A stretch of 64,000 nucleotides of DNA from Trichoplax sp. H2 (GCA_003344405.1 NOWV01000076.1:62001-126000), one strand, 5' to 3'. Shown: positions 38,038-53,227, counted from the first letter of the stretch. The notes: a model not told the origin generated them from the letters alone. A program made the numbers and translations.

Positions 38038-41000
38038 ATGGCCGTCTTGAAAGATTTTGCTATTTATTTCGATCAGCCTTTTGCCGTTTATTATCCTGGC
38101 CAATTTGTTTCAGGCTATGTTGTAGTTCAGTTAGATCAAGGCAGCATTAATATTACCGGCATTAAATTGCACGCTTATGGCCGAGGCTATACTAGAATTT
38201 TAGCCAATTTCCGTAATGGTACATTTGATGTTGATAGCAATCAAGGCGTAGAATGTGATGAGTATCTGGATAGAATTGAATACATTTACGGAGAAGGTAA
38301 GAAATCTTTTATGGATTTAGAAAATGGACTAGTAGTATTTCGATTTTCTAGGATTGCCTACTCTAACACGTAAAACTATGAATTAGGTTAATTCTTCCTT
38401 TACTATTACTAATAGAAATTCACTGATAATACTTTGTATGTGCTAGTCAAACTAGTGGTATAACTATGCACTATTTCACGTTTAAAGCAAGCTATATATG
38501 GTTTTTCTGTTCCGCTTAAGCATACATTGTTGTAGAGTCCTTGTCAATTTATATCGGTTTAGTATACAATTATAAGAAGCGTTCAATCGTATTTCCATAA
38601 AAAAAATGAATTAGCTATAGATTTCTTCTAATCAATATAGTTGTCAATGTTATAAGTAAGGAATACATTAATCAATATAAGTAATAACTTATAATTTCAA
38701 GCTAAATTCTCTCTCCAGAACAACATCAACATTTCACAAATTTTTCATTCCAATGAAAGCACGTAAAAGAGAACGTCTAGTGCATTACATTTTTCACTCA
38801 ACTGCACACGTGCCCTAGTAGAAGATGATTTATGACAATAATGCAATTTTGTCTTATTAGCCTAACACAAGTATGCAGTAAATGTATAGCTGAGTATTTT
38901 AGGAACTTTAGTAACAGAATATTAATGATTAAAGTCTAGCCTAGATGATCATTCGATTAATAGCGATTAATTTGATTATTTAATATGGCCATTGAAAAAG
39001 AACAGATACAGAATCAATCATTGATGAATTTGGAACTCAGTTAAAATTTTCTAATTTGTACGTGTTGCATTGGTATTTACATCGACTAACGGCAGTACAA
39101 TAAATATCAAATTATTCTACCATTAAATATAATAGAATATGAAGGCATTTCCATACTGTCCTTGGACAACCTTTCTTCCCTTATATCGTCAGGGGCACTT
39201 TATTTCGAGAGAAATTCCATATATAAATAGCCAATACAAGAGATAAAAAAGAAATCTTAAAATCGTCATGCTTAAATTGTTCTTAGCCTCCTATTATCTA
39301 AATATGGACCATAATTCTTGAAATAATGCATTGCTATCGCATATTGGATGCCTTTCAGAGCTTTATCTTCTCAAAACTAGTCTATCAAGTCTAGTGACTA
39401 ACTGATATGAATTAATTATTTTACCTGTCTACCAAGGTTAATCTCCGAGGCAATTATTTTGAGGGAAATCATTGGCATTTTACATAAATACCTACAACTT
39501 GAATGTAGTTATATTTTGCTGTTTTAACTCGGTCTTAATCTTTAATTATCCCCATTCTGTACATGTAACGTATTTAAAATTAGGATAAAAAATCGATTTC
39601 ATCAATTTACAAACACCCACATCTTACGGTAGTCATTAACATGTGCGGTAATCGACTAACTTTTATTTATTTTTGAACAAATTAATTAATAAAGCCTAAT
39701 TGTAGAAAGAGTCAACTTCTCAGCTGCGTACAATATGATAATCCACTATAAAAAATGACAAGCTAGAGGGATTTTAGTGCCTCCATATTATCATTTCAAA
39801 CCAGAATCAAACGGGCGATAATAACTATAAGTGCTGTAAGCCGACTCTCGCTAAACTACCAATAAATTATAGTCTTGTTTATAGAATTCTATATAATGAT
39901 GAAAAGAAATAGTGCGCAATTCAGTAATCTCATAAAATACCGACTTTATTTGCCATTATGGGTACGTATTCAAACTTTGATATTCAAATACTGACATTTC
40001 TGTCTTAGAAAAAGATACAATATTTCTTTCTTGGCTAATACGTAGTGATTGATGGTCTTAATAAATAAACCGAGTGTTTGGGGCGAAGTGATTTTATTTT
40101 ACATTTAATTAATTACAACAAGATTGTAACAGCTAAATGAGTCATTTTATAGAAAGCAAATGCTTTGCTACCAAAAAACTTAAATTGAGCAGAAAATAGA
40201 CAATATATAAATTATTCTAATTTTATACGCGCGTCTCCCTATATAAAATTTTATAGTTATATCCAATGTTGCCCTTATAGTTCGCTTAATAAAAATTCAA
40301 AATAACACAAGTTTGTAATGCATAGATATTTATATTAAAAATTATTTTTAGGTCGCAAGTTTTTAATGCCAGTCGGCCGACACCATCTAAAATTTAAGTT
40401 CCAGCTGCCATACAATATGCTTCCATCTTCCTATGAAGGCGGTGTGAATTGTTACATTCGTTATACGATAACCGCAACTATGATACGACCTTGGGCATAT
40501 GATTATATCACCACTAAAGCCTTTACTATACTTGAAAAAATCGATATTAATCTGCCAGACCTGAAGGTGAGATACTTATAAATCTTATTGTACTTACAAT
40601 TATTGTAAACTGATCTGCTTCTTTATCGCTGCATCGCTGGAATTACTAAAGTAGACTTTTATCTGTTAGTGAATAATTAAGCTTCTAATCTAAATAAGTA
40701 ATCGAATCTTAATTTAACGATAGTAAAAACGAAATCTCACTAATTCAAATAATTGTAATCGCTAAAGCAAAAACAGGAAATAGCATTTTCAGTACCAAGT
40801 TGACGCTGCATCCATAACTAAGAAATACGCTCTTTTCCTAATGCTAAATGAGGTCTCTCGCATTAACACTTGTCTAAATCCTAACTATAGTTCTAACACT
40901 AAACACATAACAATCCCAATCTTAACCCTAAGATATAATCATAATCTTTAACCTTAATCTTATCTGAAGCCATGCGTACAGAATATTTTAACACACAAGG

Positions 41001-44000
41001 AAGACCACAATCCTTTTGCTGTAGGTCGTCGTATTTTTTGTAGATTATATCAAAATCTATCGCATTTCAGAATGATAGTAAATTGACTATAGATTGCAAA
41101 TATAATGTGGCTCTGAAATAGGACAAACTTATGGTACAAATTGTTATAAATTGCTGTAAACTTAATTTACTTTGAGATTAGTGTAACGAAATTTCTGTTA
41201 TTAAATTCAATTATCAACGCAAAGTTTCGTTTTTAAATTAACTTTATTATCAGTGTTGAATCCTCTCTACGTATTAGTATAATTTTCAAAAGACTCATTG
41301 ACTTACAGTAAACTCAACCGTGATAGCCTAAATAATTTACGGTCTGTTATGATATCTGGTACATTCTTGTATCGAATAAGGCGTAGTAAGCATCTTTAGT
41401 AGGCATTGTACTCTCTTACGTAGGGTATTGAAAGCAAACCTAGAAGATCATGGCCTACGAGATATTCTTACCAAATTCATCGAATTACTTCGGATGTCCG
41501 GCACTGTAACCATAAGCGAATGAATTTCATATTACTTTCGAGATAACAATCATGCAAAAAACTTTACCGCCTTCATATACGTATATTAACATAGATGTTT
41601 CATAATTTATGTTTCAATTAGTAGTGGAAATATTAATTTAGGGATAAATAACTTGATAGTAGGATTAAATGATTTTGTAGTTTTTGGTACTTCAGCATAA
41701 AATTCATATTTGCGTACACTAATATCAATATCATGCATGTAGCATATCATTAGTTACATAAAGCTAGAACCATATAAATTTACTATATGCCAAGATATGT
41801 ATATAAAACGCTAAAAATGTAAAGTAAATATACTGTCATTTCATACGGCAGGATTTAAAGCTGCTTTCCTTTCAAAGTTTATCAATAATGATAATTAAAA
41901 AAATGACTAAAGATGATGTTAAACGACAGAAATAGAATATTTGGAAATGAAACATGCTTTTGAATTATTTATAAATCAAACTCAAACGTAGTTAATAAGG
42001 ATTTGAAAGGATTACATCTCAGTTATTTAGGGAGAGGGATCCTTTGAGTTTAAAATTGCTTAAAATGGAATATTCTTTACTCCTTTACAAAGTATATTTT
42101 GCGCTATGAATTTATCGCGAGAATGGTTGTGATAGTTATAATTCCTTTGCAAAAGTCTGAAATATATATATATATATACGTAAACCAGAGAATTTCGCAT
42201 TTCATTAAATTTGTAAATATTCTTATTCAAACAAGATATATGTTTTACTGATTTATTTCAGGTTTTGGCCGGATCTGAAGATTTTGTGAGTGGTTCTGGG
42301 TGCTTCTCTTGTTTATCTACACCAATCAAGTTATCTGCAACTACAGATCGAACTGGCTATTGCTCTGGAGAAAATATTAAAGTTTGTATATCAATTGAAA
42401 ATACCGCTAGAAAAAGGCTGAGAGAGGTGGTTATTAAACTTATCCAAAATGTTATGTTTATCGCAAACGGTAAGATGTACCTTAATCAAATTTAAGTTCT
42501 AGCTTTAATGAATCATCTTCAAAATCTTTGTCTTTAGCGATAACAAAATGTTATAGCATGTATTACTGGCACTGGCATAGTTTAAGTAGTTTATAACCAA
42601 AAATTTCAGTTACATATATAAAATTTGACCATTGACTGATGTATGGGCAAGATATAAGTTGTATCAAAAGCGTATTCTCATATACGTAAAGTATTGAGCC
42701 TCTATAGGTGCTGACTGTCTTATTCTGATATATTAACAATTAACCTTGAACTTCAGTTTAGAAAGTACAGTAAAAAATCGAACTCTGAGAATATATCACA
42801 TCATGTTATATTTTCAAGAGAAACTGATTGCTTTAGTAGCATTTATCTATTTTCACAATCGAGGGTTCTGAATTTATAAAAATGTGGTCAAAAGTAAAAG
42901 TAAATTAAAATTTTGCTAGTTTAAGCACAGATACGGATACTTGTAAATATTTAAAATTACTAAATAATAATTTGGGGTAAATTTGGTAATCCACGATAAT
43001 CTTCTCAAAATATTATTTAATTCACAATATTATCTATTACAAATTTCACTGATATTTTTTGACTTAAGTACAAAGGCTTAAGTTTAAATTTAAGAAATAT
43101 AAAAACAGTAATGGAAGTACCCTGTTATATTGTAATTACGTTAGAGTAATATGCTACCTTTCATAAGTTAGACATTTCTGCTTAGTTAATAATTTTTGGT
43201 TTTGAAATTTAAGTAATGGCACATAATGTTCTAGCTCATAGCAAAAAATATGAGTTGCTGAAATTAATTTCCATCACAATTATTGATAGACTTAGTCTGG
43301 AATAATCAAAAAGTATACGAAAAAATTCGAATTAATAATATTACCAAAACTGGAGACAGAATTGAATGGACAGACCAGTTAATTCCAATTCCTTGCCTGC
43401 CACCAAGTAGCAAGGCATGCCGAACTATCCGCCTTCACTATGCTATTTATGTAAGTACTGTACCTACAAAATATAACTTAATAAACAAATTTTATTGTTT
43501 AAGAATTGAGAGCATCGGTCACATTAAATGAACCAAGATAGTCAGCATAATCACTTTAGATGAAAAATAAAAACAAAAGAAGATAAATCTTCTTTTCAAA
43601 TTATTATTTGAATTAATTAGTGTAATAATCAACTAGCTATCGGAGCTTACTGTAATTGATATTAAATGTATGCCCTGTTAATTTTAATAATATACGGCAC
43701 CTACCTAGGTTAAAGCAACGGTCTGGAACGGTTACAATTTAACGGTTAAAATACCCATCGTCATTGGTACGAAACCTTTGCAGGATATGTTTGAAACTAA
43801 TGGTAGAACACTACAAAATTTAGAAAATAATTTTCAAATTTCTTTTCCTAATCTCTAATCTCGGCTCTACATTTTAATACGCGCTTCTACGTTAATGAAA
43901 TATCGGCTTTTTATTTCCTCTTTATTAAATAGGCTCCGATGCTGTATATAAATACCGAGATTGCATTGATGGAAAAATTGATTTTCTGCGGAAAGATTCT

Positions 44001-44060
44001 CAACAATATTTCATTGGAAATCATACTTTTGTACCTCAATATCCATTTATTGTTAGTTAA
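38038..44060 (+). CDS. arr4: alpha-arrestin (ARRDC-like), 6 exons, no PPxY
   Basis: Exons are 38038-38296, 40352-40566, 42262-42469, 43296-43450, 43709-43802 and 43933-44060 (stop TAA), giving 352 residues with phases 1-0-1-0-1. N-lobe: AVYYPGQFVSGYVVVQL, HAYGRGYTR, then MPVGRHHLKFKFQLP, SSYEGGVNCYIRYTITAT, RPWAYDYITTKAFTILE. C-lobe: GCFSCLSTPIKLSA, RTGYCSGENIKV, IPCLPPSSKACRTIRLHYAI, LTVKIPIVIGTKP. The tail is short: the PPxY position reads DAVYKY and is not a WW ligand, while FVPQY (343-347) is kept. Introns 1 and 2 are about 2.1 and 1.7 kb with nothing recognisable except the features listed. AATAAA at 44105-44110 lies about 45 bp past the stop. It is likely an adaptor fold without the exact ligase-docking motif. 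Confidence 0.92.
40873..40961. repeat. degenerate telomere-like tract in arr4 intron 2
   Basis: A C/T/A-rich stretch of imperfect CCTAA, TCTAACA and CTTAACCCTAAG words resembles a decayed C-strand TTAGGG array. Only one exact AACCCTAA is present. It may be an old interstitial telomeric patch or simple low-complexity drift. Confidence 0.4.
42162..42178. repeat. AT microsatellite
   Basis: A short perfect TA run in intron 2 of arr4, about 80 bp before the exon 3 acceptor. Confidence 0.85.
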
Positions 44061-47000
44061 GCACATCGTATGCATACACGTACATATATATCTAGCAATA
44101 CTATAATAAAATTTATATTATTGCGGATTAACAATGAATAAAAATGTATGTACGGTTATGTTGTGTATATCAAAAGTATAGAATCGAGTTGGTTTTTGCT
44201 ATTTGCTTAAAAGTATCGGTTTCAGAAGATTTACAGTACTATGAATATAAAATTTCGAAATTATGAGTACAAGTTTACCGCATTTCATATTCTTAAATGT
44301 TTCGTTGGAGACTGTATTTTTTATGGTAGTTAGTGATAAATTTGATTTATTTTTGGTCTGCAATAATCAACGTTTGATTGCTTTTTTCATTCAGCATCGT
44401 CAGAATTGATATTTAAATGTGATATTTAAACAGGCGTTAGCTGTTAATTAAAAAGTAAAATATGATTAATAGAGCAATGTTAATCTGGTTCACCTCCATA
44501 TTTAATAAGCATATATTACAGCTTGCATATCGATAAATCTTATCTATTTCAATTATTTTATTATTACTCTATTTGATACTGTAGACCTATTTATGATTAT
44601 TTCATTAGTAGAATGAAATATTTTTGTTCTCAACATTAACAGGAAACCTTGCACAGCAAATGAGTTTACTGTTCTGGTAATGGAATTAAACCCGAAATGA
44701 AGTCATTATAATAAATAACAATCACATCTTCTTGCCAACTAGGGGGTTCTCAATTTATAACATATCTACTAGCTTCAGCCTTCATGATGCTTTTCAAATA
44801 GCTACTTTAACTGCTGTTTATTTTGAGTATTTCAGACTCCAAAGTCATGATGTATATCATATAAGCTAACTTCTACCTTGTAAAATACTTAATTTATTAT
44901 ATATCTGACATTAACGAACTTATTAGAAAAAAGTTTGGTACTTACGAGATACTTCATGACGAGTTATTCATTGTAGTAAGCATGGTCTAATTATCCTTTC
45001 ATACGACATACCTGAGACACAAGTACTCCGTACTATGGATTTTAAATCGTAGCAACCATCCTAACTCGAAGGCACTAAAACTATCCAGGATATTGGTATT
45101 TACAGATGTTTAACTTATGGTTCTTTGAGCATAGAAATGATCCGTGAACGATTGATGCTGCAAAATGTTACCAGAATTAATACCCGAAATAGCGTACCTT
45201 GGACATTCGTGTAGTAAGGTGAAAATATAAATTTTTGCTGGATAAATTATGTCACCGAGGATAATTATGCTGATAAATACTAGTTTTAGATATACGATGC
45301 AATGCTATAGTAAACAGACTGTATATATAAATAACAACGAGAACCAGCCTTGAAACCCAAATCCAACAGCCGTGCCTTATGATCATGTTACGGTGCTTTG
45401 CAACCGTAAGGTAAATTCACTAGCACCAAATGAAATAAGATTATTATTTGTTAATTGAACTTGGAATATTAACTTTAGTTGTAAATGCACTATTGTACTT
45501 CGGGCAGTTGATTAATTTAGTCTTACATTAAGTACTCTAACTGGTAATTATACGTAGTCCGAGTGCATTAGGATATTAATTACTAGAGGAGTGAAGCGTT
45601 CACAAAGAAGAAAATTTGTGACTAATCATAACAACTCTACTGTTTTATTATTGACGTCATTACCAACATTAGCGTTACTTGGTATAGAATTATATATCAT
45701 CTCTTGTCAAGTTAATACTTATAGAACATCATGACAACAATTAATTTTCAACAAGTTAATTCCGTTAATCGCTAGTTTAACTACGTTAGAGACAGAATTA
45801 GATACAGAATCAAGATACAGGTAAGGAATGCTACAATTACTGTATCCTTGGATAATCTGTAAATAATAACTGCAGTTTTTAAGTATGAAGTATTATCATA
45901 AGTAGGGATTAAAAGTAGTTCGAGTTATTTCTTCCAGTAATCCAGGTCTCATAACGTGATTTAAATATGTAAGTAAAATTGTGTTTTACATTGAGTAAAA
46001 TCTGTCATTTTTTCAAAATATAGAACTACAGTAATTATTTAAGCTATTTTGGAGGCTTCACGATAGGCATAATGACTTTGATGGTAAAAGGAATTAGAAA
46101 GAGGAGCTAAATTAATAGATCGGAATGGTGCATCTGAGAATTTTCATACAGATCCACAATCTTATACAAGTTATATGAATTATTTATAATTATGTTCTAT
46201 TAATATTGCCTATTGCGCATGCATAGATAAGTTAAAATTTAGAACTTATTTACATCTGACTGTCTATGCTACTGATAGACAAATGGACGCTTCCATATTT
46301 AATGCTTGTGATGATTAGCATATAGTACTTAGATTGCTATAATCTAAACTGAATACAACTGTATTGTGATCTTTGCTAAGGGTGGAAGTTAATGGGCGTA
46401 CCTCTTTTGATCTACCGTATTTGTTTAACTGAATTTTATTCAGCGTGTTATACTGTACTTTTCGAATAAAAGACCTTGTGGCCTTTGAATATGATATTGT
46501 GTTGGCAAATTTTATACGGAATACAAGGTACTAAAAAGCCATCCAATAACAGTATATCCTGGAAGAAAAAATAAAAAAATTTAAGATATTTATCGGATAC
46601 AGCAATAAAGACCACAGAATTGTGCGAATAAGATCCGAAATAATAGTTTCTATAGCCGCACTAGCTGGTAAGTGAAATAAAAATTTATCTTGTCTATCTT
46701 AAGTGTCAATAACGGCGGTACTACAAGTATGCAGTAAGTATACAGTTTGCTATATTAACGAAACTTGGTCTTGCATTGATTTATCCAGTAACTTAAACGC
46801 ATTGAGTGAGAAAGAGATTTCCTTATTATAGGCTTCAAATCATGTTAGATTGGGATAGTTAGAGTAGATCAGTGCGTAAGCTGTAATAAAGAAGCGAGAG
46901 AAAAAGATAGCAAATGGAAATAGCATAACTGAGCAATTAAGCTATCTAGTAGAAATTAGTGATAATTAATAATACACGTAAATTAGGAAACTGCAATTAG

Positions 47001-47666
47001 TATTCACATTTAATTCTAAACTAATATCAGAATATTCTTAATGAGTTCTGCGTAGGAATCTGTGTAATTACTGTGATACTATTAAATGTATGATCTTTAA
47101 ATATACAAAATTAATGAAAAGTGCTAAAGTTAGCCCACTTACAACTCTCTGCCATCTTGCTAAGAATTATTTAAACCACAACTTGAACTTGGCTTTCGCT
47201 AGTTTTCTATATAGTAAGATGTATAGTTTATTTGACCTTGCCAAACTTTAATACTTTCCATCTGTACGGTATGGCAGTAAATCTAGTACTCTTTCAGCGA
47301 CTTCTTTACTCACTTCTGTGCTTAATTGGTCTTACTTTGTAGTGTTGCGATCCAAGTCATATGTAGAGTGATTTTCATTTGCAAAAGAAACTAAAAGAAT
47401 TTTTTCAATTAATTAGAAATTACTTTATATTGATAACAAGTTTCTTGAATGCATCTATAAGAATTTTCTACCGATTCTTACCATGAAACAGAATACTTCA
47501 AAGGAAGTCGATCATTCTAAATATATTACCTGAGATTCCTCTACCACATATAGATACTTGTATAAAGTTAAAAAAGTGTGGTAAATAGCACATTAGTGAA
47601 TCATCGTAGTAGCATAACATATCATATCCATGTCTTTCAGATTTACAAACATATAGAAATCCAAAG
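44061..47666. other. arr4-arr5 intergenic region
   Basis: 3.6 kb of AT-rich sequence with no open frame of 60 codons or more and no recognisable repeat or RNA gene. The first 100 bp probably form the arr4 3' UTR. Confidence 0.65.
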
Positions 47667-49519
47667 ATGAAAGAAATCGCTGAATTTGAGATAGAACTAA
47701 AGAAAAGATCACCTGTTTTTCATCCAGGGCAAACTATTATAGGAACTGTTAAGCTTCAACTAACCGAGCCAATGGCTATGAAGGATATCGAGCTTCGAAT
47801 TTATGGTCGAGAAAGGACCGAAATATCTCGCTCATCAAATCAGACTTCCAAGTTAGATGTCCAATCTATTCTTGATAAAAAAATTATTTTATGGAGTAAT
47901 GGTAAGATGCTGCAATAGCAGCTATCAAGTAGAATTATTATCAATAATTAGAATGTGTAACCGCCGGAATAAATACGTGCGATCCTAATCATTAATAACA
48001 AGTAGTAGCTATTTACATTTAAAAAGACTTTCATGACTAGATTCATACATTAGTATCGAGAAACTATTTATAAGTAGTAATTTATTAACATTCACTCTAA
48101 TTTGATGATTTACGAAAGCAATTCTTTTATATAAAGATAAGGGTGAAAGCGAAAACGTCCCTTCGGGAGCAAACAAGTATAATTTTAAATATCGATTACC
48201 CTCAGGAACTGATATGCCGACATCTGTAGATGGTCAAATGCATTTTAACATTCGTTATTTGGTATTAGCAACGATACATAGAGAAAAAAAATTAGATGTT
48301 ATATCAAGAAAGCCTTTTACATTTATACAAGATGGAAAAGATACCTCAATATATTTGGTATTATAATAATTAAATTAAATATTAATATTAACTGAATAAG
48401 TGTACAGTAACTCTTCTTCGTTAATGAACATACAATTATATAATGCTTGTGCAATACCAGCCATGTAATTTGATTCAAATTTTATCTTAGCAAGGTATAA
48501 CCTAGCATAATCATTTCGTCAAAGTTTCTTAAGCCATTATCCAAAATTTATTATTACAAAATAGCAAAAGCCTCCTAGTAAGCAAAATGAGAGGGCTATA
48601 TCCTGCTTATGTTTTCCACGTGGAATTATTCAGCTTTCGGCTAATATTGATCGCTATGGTTACTGCCCCGGTGAATCAATTGTCATTAATGCAGAGTGCT
48701 CCAACCTAACCGATACGAAAATGCATGGTATAAGAGCTAAAATTGTTCGTACAATCGTCAGAAAATGTACAGGTAATTAATTATACTGCAGAGCTAAATA
48801 CAACGGACTTCTCTATTATCGATAGTAATACAGATCATGAAATTTTATAGATGAAACATTTACAGAAGTAGATAGCCCTGGAGGAATACAAACACCGACA
48901 GAGATTGACGAAAGGGAAAATTTTCATCTAATTAATCAGTTATTTCAAATTCCTGCGATTCCACCGACAACGACAGGAAAATTAATTTCAATAAGTTATG
49001 CAGTGGAGGTAATTGGTAATGGAGTGGTAAAATAAATTCACTTTTACTGTTTGTATGCAATGATACTTATATGCAAGGAAATGAATCATTTCTTTATAAA
49101 GATTAGTGTCTTGGTGCCATATCGCGACAATATTCACGTAAACTTTCCCATCCAAATTGTGACTAGTCCAATGATAAAATCGGTCATGTCATCAGACTCT
49201 TCAACATCTCGTACTGATTCTACAGAAGCTCAAAAATGTATTTTGAATCCTTTATCAACGATTGCATAATAGAAATAATTGATTTCCACAAGTTTAGCGA
49301 GATTTTGAAGCTGATGTAAATTCTTTATTGATATTTTTAGTGATCTACCGTCCAAGTATTTACGATAAGATTGATATTACAACCGTAGATGATCAATGTA
49401 AATCTTTGGGAGATCGATTATTCCAACCTTTTTATGTTTGTGTCAAAATTATCGCCTGCCAGTATCCGCTCTTTCTTATGAAAAGCCCAAGAATTCTATC
49501 TAAAGCCTTAATATTTTGA
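47667..49519 (+). CDS. arr5: divergent alpha-arrestin, 5 or 6 exons
   Basis: Exons are 47667-47901, 48137-48357, 48565-48772, 48851-49008 and 49102 onward. N-lobe: PVFHPGQTIIGTVKLQL, RIYGRERTEIS, then GANKYNFKYRLP and HFNIRYLVLAT. The usual RPW...TKKAFT segment is altered to EKKLDVISRKPFTF. C-lobe: ISCLCFPRGIIQLSA, RYGYCPGESIVI, IPAIPPTTTGKLISISYAV, VNFPIQIV. Reading exon 5 to its TAA at 49267-49269 gives 329 residues. Alternatively exon 5 splices at 49238 (weak donor GTATTT) to 49341-49519, whose frame (PSIYDKIDITTVDD, then FQPFYV) matches the sixth exon of the sisters and gives 378 residues. Introns are compact (about 80-235 bp). No PPxY in either model. It is the most divergent copy together with arr1. 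Confidence 0.85.
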
Positions 49520-52500
49520 ATAATCGACTACTGTATGAATTTATTAAATCAATTCATATTTATTGATTGATTCCTGCGTTATAATTCAATACACTTGTAA
49601 GACAAAAATTACTATTAGTATTAAATATAACGTTAGCTGTTAGCATGAATCTAAATAGCCAGAATCAAGGCAACAATTATATGCAATAGTCGGTTAGCAA
49701 GCAAATTTATTCATAAAATATTGATTTCTTCATCATTCTGTATAATCCATAAGAATTTGCTTGTCTCTGATTGAGAACTAACTAATTCCTTCGGTTGTTA
49801 GAGTACTTTCATGTGTCATAAATACTAGATTAATTTTTTTATTATGTTCATTCATTAAAATTAAGTTCAGTTATTATAATATATCATTGATAAAATTTCT
49901 ATAAAAATAATTTGTTCTTCATTATGATTCACTACATGACGAGAATAAGATTGTTTTGAAATTTACTTTCATGTGTAGGATTGGTAATTACTGAGATTGG
50001 TGTTAAAATTCCAATTAGCTGGTCTATTAATGCTAAATAGCTATCGAAAGTTATATTGGCAATTACTACCGATCATTACGGATAACGTATAATAGCTAAT
50101 GATAGGACATTAGCTGCAATATGGCATTAATACAGTACAAGATCACTAAATGTAATAGACTTATTACGGCAGCACTATCAGTATCTGATTATTTTATAGC
50201 CGACAAACTAATATAAAAAACACATCGATTTATAAGTAAGCTATTTTTCATGGAACTACATGATTAATTACAACTGTAACATATTAATGTATAATTCGTA
50301 ACAATAATGATTGGAATAGGTAGCCTATAAATAAAAAATAAAATCGCTAGCTAAAATATACGTTATCGATGCCTCAAGTTATTCATTACTCATTACGTTA
50401 TCTAACATATGGTAATACTTACTTATGCGCTACTAAATTTAATTTGCGTAAGATACGCATCTTATTTCAAGATTTGTATCCATTAGACTTACATTTATAA
50501 TTGAAAGCCAACTGTATCAGTATTGTATGAAAATAGTTTTATCTATTTAATTATTAATTGACTCCTGTAATACATATTTTACGAGTAAGTATTTGAGTCA
50601 AAATACCAAAGCTAAAATCATTGAATATTAAAAATTGAAATGCTTCAGTATATACATTAAGAATCAGTAAATTATAATTTAAAAAAAAATTGTAAGAATT
50701 GATGAATAATCTATTTATTATCTTGATAAGTGTGCCTTAATAATTGCTAATTAAAGTCAATCTATTATTTCTGAAGCTACGCATTACAGTTATTAATTTA
50801 TATGTTTTATTGGATTCGTAATCATAATTTTCCTATGACTTAGTAAGACTCGATGCGTGTCGTGTTCGACAAATAATATCTTCAGCAGACATCCTTCCTT
50901 TTTAAGGTTTCGTAACCAAGTTAAAATTGTAAGTAGGTTTATTCCCTGTTAAGATCTATAATGGTAAATGATACTTGATATACAAACCTACTGTAACTTA
51001 GTGTAACTCCATGAGTACAATTTCTACAGATTTAGTTTATTTTTCTTGTGTGTTTTTTTTTCATCATCTTGACATCATAAGACTAGTAGGGCGATAGAAG
51101 CTTAAAATATTACAAAAGCTCACAGGTCAATTGTTATTAGTTATGTAGCTTTAGCCTACGACAATCGCTCAGACTCATATTAATTTGTACACTTATATGC
51201 TCGCAAGTAGTGTCACTGTTTCATGAGATTTTAATCAACTGTTATTTACAACGTCATTCAAGCTCGAGATAACAAGGCTGTCAATATGTAAAATTTATTA
51301 ATTGATGCTCATTACATCTGGCTTGAAATTCCATACCACTGCGTACAAAGTAAAGTAAATAGAGAATCAGAAACACTGTAGCTCTCGCAAATACTAGTTA
51401 ATTATAGGCTACTAATTGATGACTTTATGCCTTCACTATTTCAAATTAAATTATGAACTACAACCAGAAAGTTGTTATAATAGCAGTTGATGATAAATAA
51501 AGCAATTTCTATGTATGCGTCATGAAGTAGAAATAAAGACCGAATTTGTTTCGGGGATGTCAGCAATATATCACCTTCTTAAATATCAAGATAGAGATGC
51601 ATGATAATTCGTAATTTTTAACTAATGCTACTATAAATAAAAATGGCTGCTTTGCAATATAATGAAAATCTTCAATCTATCTCGTAATTATAAGCGGTAG
51701 TGTTTTTAATCTGATAACACTCTATATTATTATTCAGGCATCGGACTACCAATCAAATCGTTAAATAATTTTTAAATGATGTTATAATAAATGAGTGACT
51801 TGATAAATAATACATTGCATAAAAATGTTAGCCCAGCAATATTATCATGCATATCCTTAGACATTGAAATACGAAGTAATTTTCGATACTATATTTGATT
51901 ATAGAATACTAGTATATCGAATTTGATGGCAAGGTAGTAGCAATTATTAAAAATTATTTTAGTTTTAGGACTAAAAAACTGAAGTAGTAATAGCAGTGTA
52001 ATATACCCCCAAAGCTATATTCAATGCCCTATATCTTCAATTAATATATAATTCATGCATTTTTTACTCCCTAATAACAGAAATAATTTACGGAACAATA
52101 AATTTAATGTAGAAACTCAAAATCTCCATTCAATGAAAGTTTTAATTTTTATTTCCTTGTCTTAAGCGATTTTGTTAATGATCGTAAAGCTACATCCAAA
52201 ATGAATTTTATTTAAGAAATCGATTCTTTAACAATGGTGTCGAACGTTTAACTATATGTAAGTAATATTCTTCCAAGAAGAATCCGCTTTATGTAAATCG
52301 GCTAATTAATCTAAATTAACAGGTTCTAGTACTTTAAATTTTATGTAACTACACTGTCATTGTTTTAAGCATTGAAATGCTTAAAACACAAACTATCGTT
52401 TTTTTAGGGGGCATTTATTAGAATTAGCGAAGGTGCTGTAATGTTTGCTATATCAGAATAATAATCCTTAATCAACTACATTGTGATGGTATTTCCTGAA

Positions 52501-53227
52501 TATTTTCAATCCCTAACAGAAAACTGGCATATAACCAAAATAAACCATAGCTAAACTCTCCCGACCAACCTAATGAGAATTACTGCATTTGCTACTATCA
52601 ATTGCTACATCATTCAAAACAAGTAGACTTACTGAAGCTAATCTGAATGCTGAATAATTAAAATGAATGAACTGGTTTCCTAATCAATTTGATACCAAAT
52701 GGATGCCAATTGATTCGTTTTAATGAACTGTAATTTAGTGTAATTTGTATTCTTTAACTCTTGTCATTACCGACCAAGTCTGATCGGATCTTAGCGCTTG
52801 ATCAATAGCAATGCGTTCTTGGCATTCTTAAGTTTTTACAATTAATTAATGATGAACAATAGTTGACCATTAAAAGGATTTATAGCATTGTTTAATCCTC
52901 AAGATATACATTAAATTTACCATAATAGACATACGTATTATACGCATATCTAGCCCAATAATCTTTAGCATTCTTGTCATGCCCATCCAGCAAATTATTT
53001 GCATAAACTATTATCCGCGAACATTACTGACTACTTTATATTTTTATTATAAATAATTCATAGATAGTTGTTGAATACGTTATGTGTTATAGTATTATTT
53101 AAGAATATCATTATAAGGCACAGCAAGGATGATCACTTTTCTGTATCAGTCAGTGCAAGTATTCAAATAAGTTGGAAGGATCATCTTTATTTATCTGCTA
53201 CAGACTGCGAATCTTGTTCGATTAATC
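49520..53227. other. arr5-arr6 intergenic region
   Basis: 3.7 kb, AT-rich, with no recognisable gene or mobile element. A plus-strand frame at 53068-53250 runs into the arr6 start region in another frame and is not supported. A palindromic AAGCATTGAAATGCTT occurs near 52366-52381, with no clear role. Confidence 0.6.
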
